Source of the DNA: Shinella zoogloeoides
Lineage (GTDB): Bacteria > Pseudomonadota > Alphaproteobacteria > Rhizobiales > Rhizobiaceae
DNA length: 64,000 bases
Direction: 5' to 3'
Assembly: GCF_020883495.1 (NCBI RefSeq)
Contig: NZ_CP086610.1
Coordinates: forward strand, 3,845,501 to 3,909,500
Below the pieces are notes generated by a model. The model had not been told where the DNA came from. It did not search any database and saw only the letters and a list, made by a program, of their open reading frames with translations. Below, one piece after another: positions 63,951 through 64,000 of the stretch. How positions within the stretch are numbered: position 1 is the stretch's first letter; each line of letters opens with the position of its first letter. The translations under genes were made by a program, and so were the position numbers.

Positions 63951-64000
63951 GTGGCAACGCCTCCCATCGTGCGCCTGGCCGTCCGCAGCCGGACGGGCCT
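63947..64000 (+). CDS. Start of the next ICE gene, partial
   Basis: The ATG overlaps the initiator stop (ATGA) and 18 codons (MSGNASHRAPGRPQPDGP) are visible. In related ICEs a ParA-type gene often follows here, but the visible residues do not show a Walker motif, so the product is not assigned. Confidence 0.5.
   Translation, partial: MSGNASHRAPGRPQPDGP

Larger units (their letters stand above)
41663..64000. mobile_element. Integrative and conjugative element in guaA, left part (continues past the window)
   Basis: From the guaA scar to the window end the gene content changes from chromosomal housekeeping to defence-like cargo (42.1-54.9 kb) and ICE backbone (55-64 kb): ParB-like, DUF736, DUF932, an fseA-like split gene, an RdfS-like excisionase and a replication initiator A. 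This backbone order is typical of Mesorhizobium-type ICEs. The integrase, relaxase, conjugation genes and right attachment site are not in the window. The stretch 41663-42081 is AT-richer than the chromosome and holds no credible gene. Confidence 0.8.

Overview
The window is about 64 kb of GC-rich DNA with alphaproteobacterial gene content. The gene order, the Flp-pilus locus with CtrA-like TTAACCAT half-sites, the nucleoside-salvage operon and the ICE backbone genes all point to a member of the Rhizobiaceae or a close relative in the Rhizobiales. The genus cannot be fixed from the sequence alone.

Positions 1-41640 are chromosomal backbone. (a) 1-6223 is the distal part of an amino-acid, probably hydroxyproline, catabolic cluster: the end of a semialdehyde dehydrogenase, a complete polar amino-acid ABC transporter, a DadA-like FAD oxidase and a fused aconitase-X dehydratase. 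(b) A tRNA-Ser(GGA), a small membrane protein and msrA follow. (c) 7.8-19.8 kb is nucleoside uptake and salvage: BMP-family binding protein, ATPase and two permeases, then cdd, punA, deoC and deoA on the plus strand, and deoB, add and upp on the minus strand. Together they take up nucleosides, release bases, and convert deoxyribose-1-phosphate through deoxyribose-5-phosphate to central metabolites. (d) 19.9-31.7 kb is a tad/cpa Flp-pilus locus: pilin, prepilin peptidase, CpaB-F, TadB, TadC, a TadD-like lipoprotein, two TadE-like pseudopilins and a stand-alone secretin N-domain protein. (e) 31.8-41.6 kb holds housekeeping genes: M17 aminopeptidase, MarR- and Lrp-type regulators, NlpC/P60 protein, aminotransferase, cardiolipin-synthase-like protein, aspartoacylase-like protein and an alkyltransferase.

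At 41645-41662 only the last codons of guaA (ending T-I-E-W-E-stop, minus strand) are present. The rest of guaA is not adjacent, which is the signature of an element integrated in the guaA 3' end. Everything from there to the window end appears to be one integrative and conjugative element that continues past 64000.

Its left part (42.1-54.9 kb) is a defence-like cargo region: a two-gene Gabija system; a convergent two-gene module of a Toprim protein and a trypsin-like protease; a TAATG-coupled operon of an unknown protein and two HEPN-motif proteins, followed by a predicted PD-(D/E)XK-like nuclease and a DUF4238 protein; and a mobile-mystery A/B pair (HTH plus Fic) with repeated palindromic operators. 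Its right part (55-64 kb) is ICE backbone: a ParB-like protein, DUF736, DUF932, a two-frame DUF6499/DUF2285 gene matching the FseA arrangement (+1 frameshift excision activator of Mesorhizobium ICEMlSymR7A), an RdfS-like excisionase and a replication-initiator-A protein. The best candidates for undescribed biology are the Toprim-protease pair, the HEPN/nuclease operon, the repeated palindromic leaders, and the stem-loop that may mask the ribosome binding site of the fseA-like gene.
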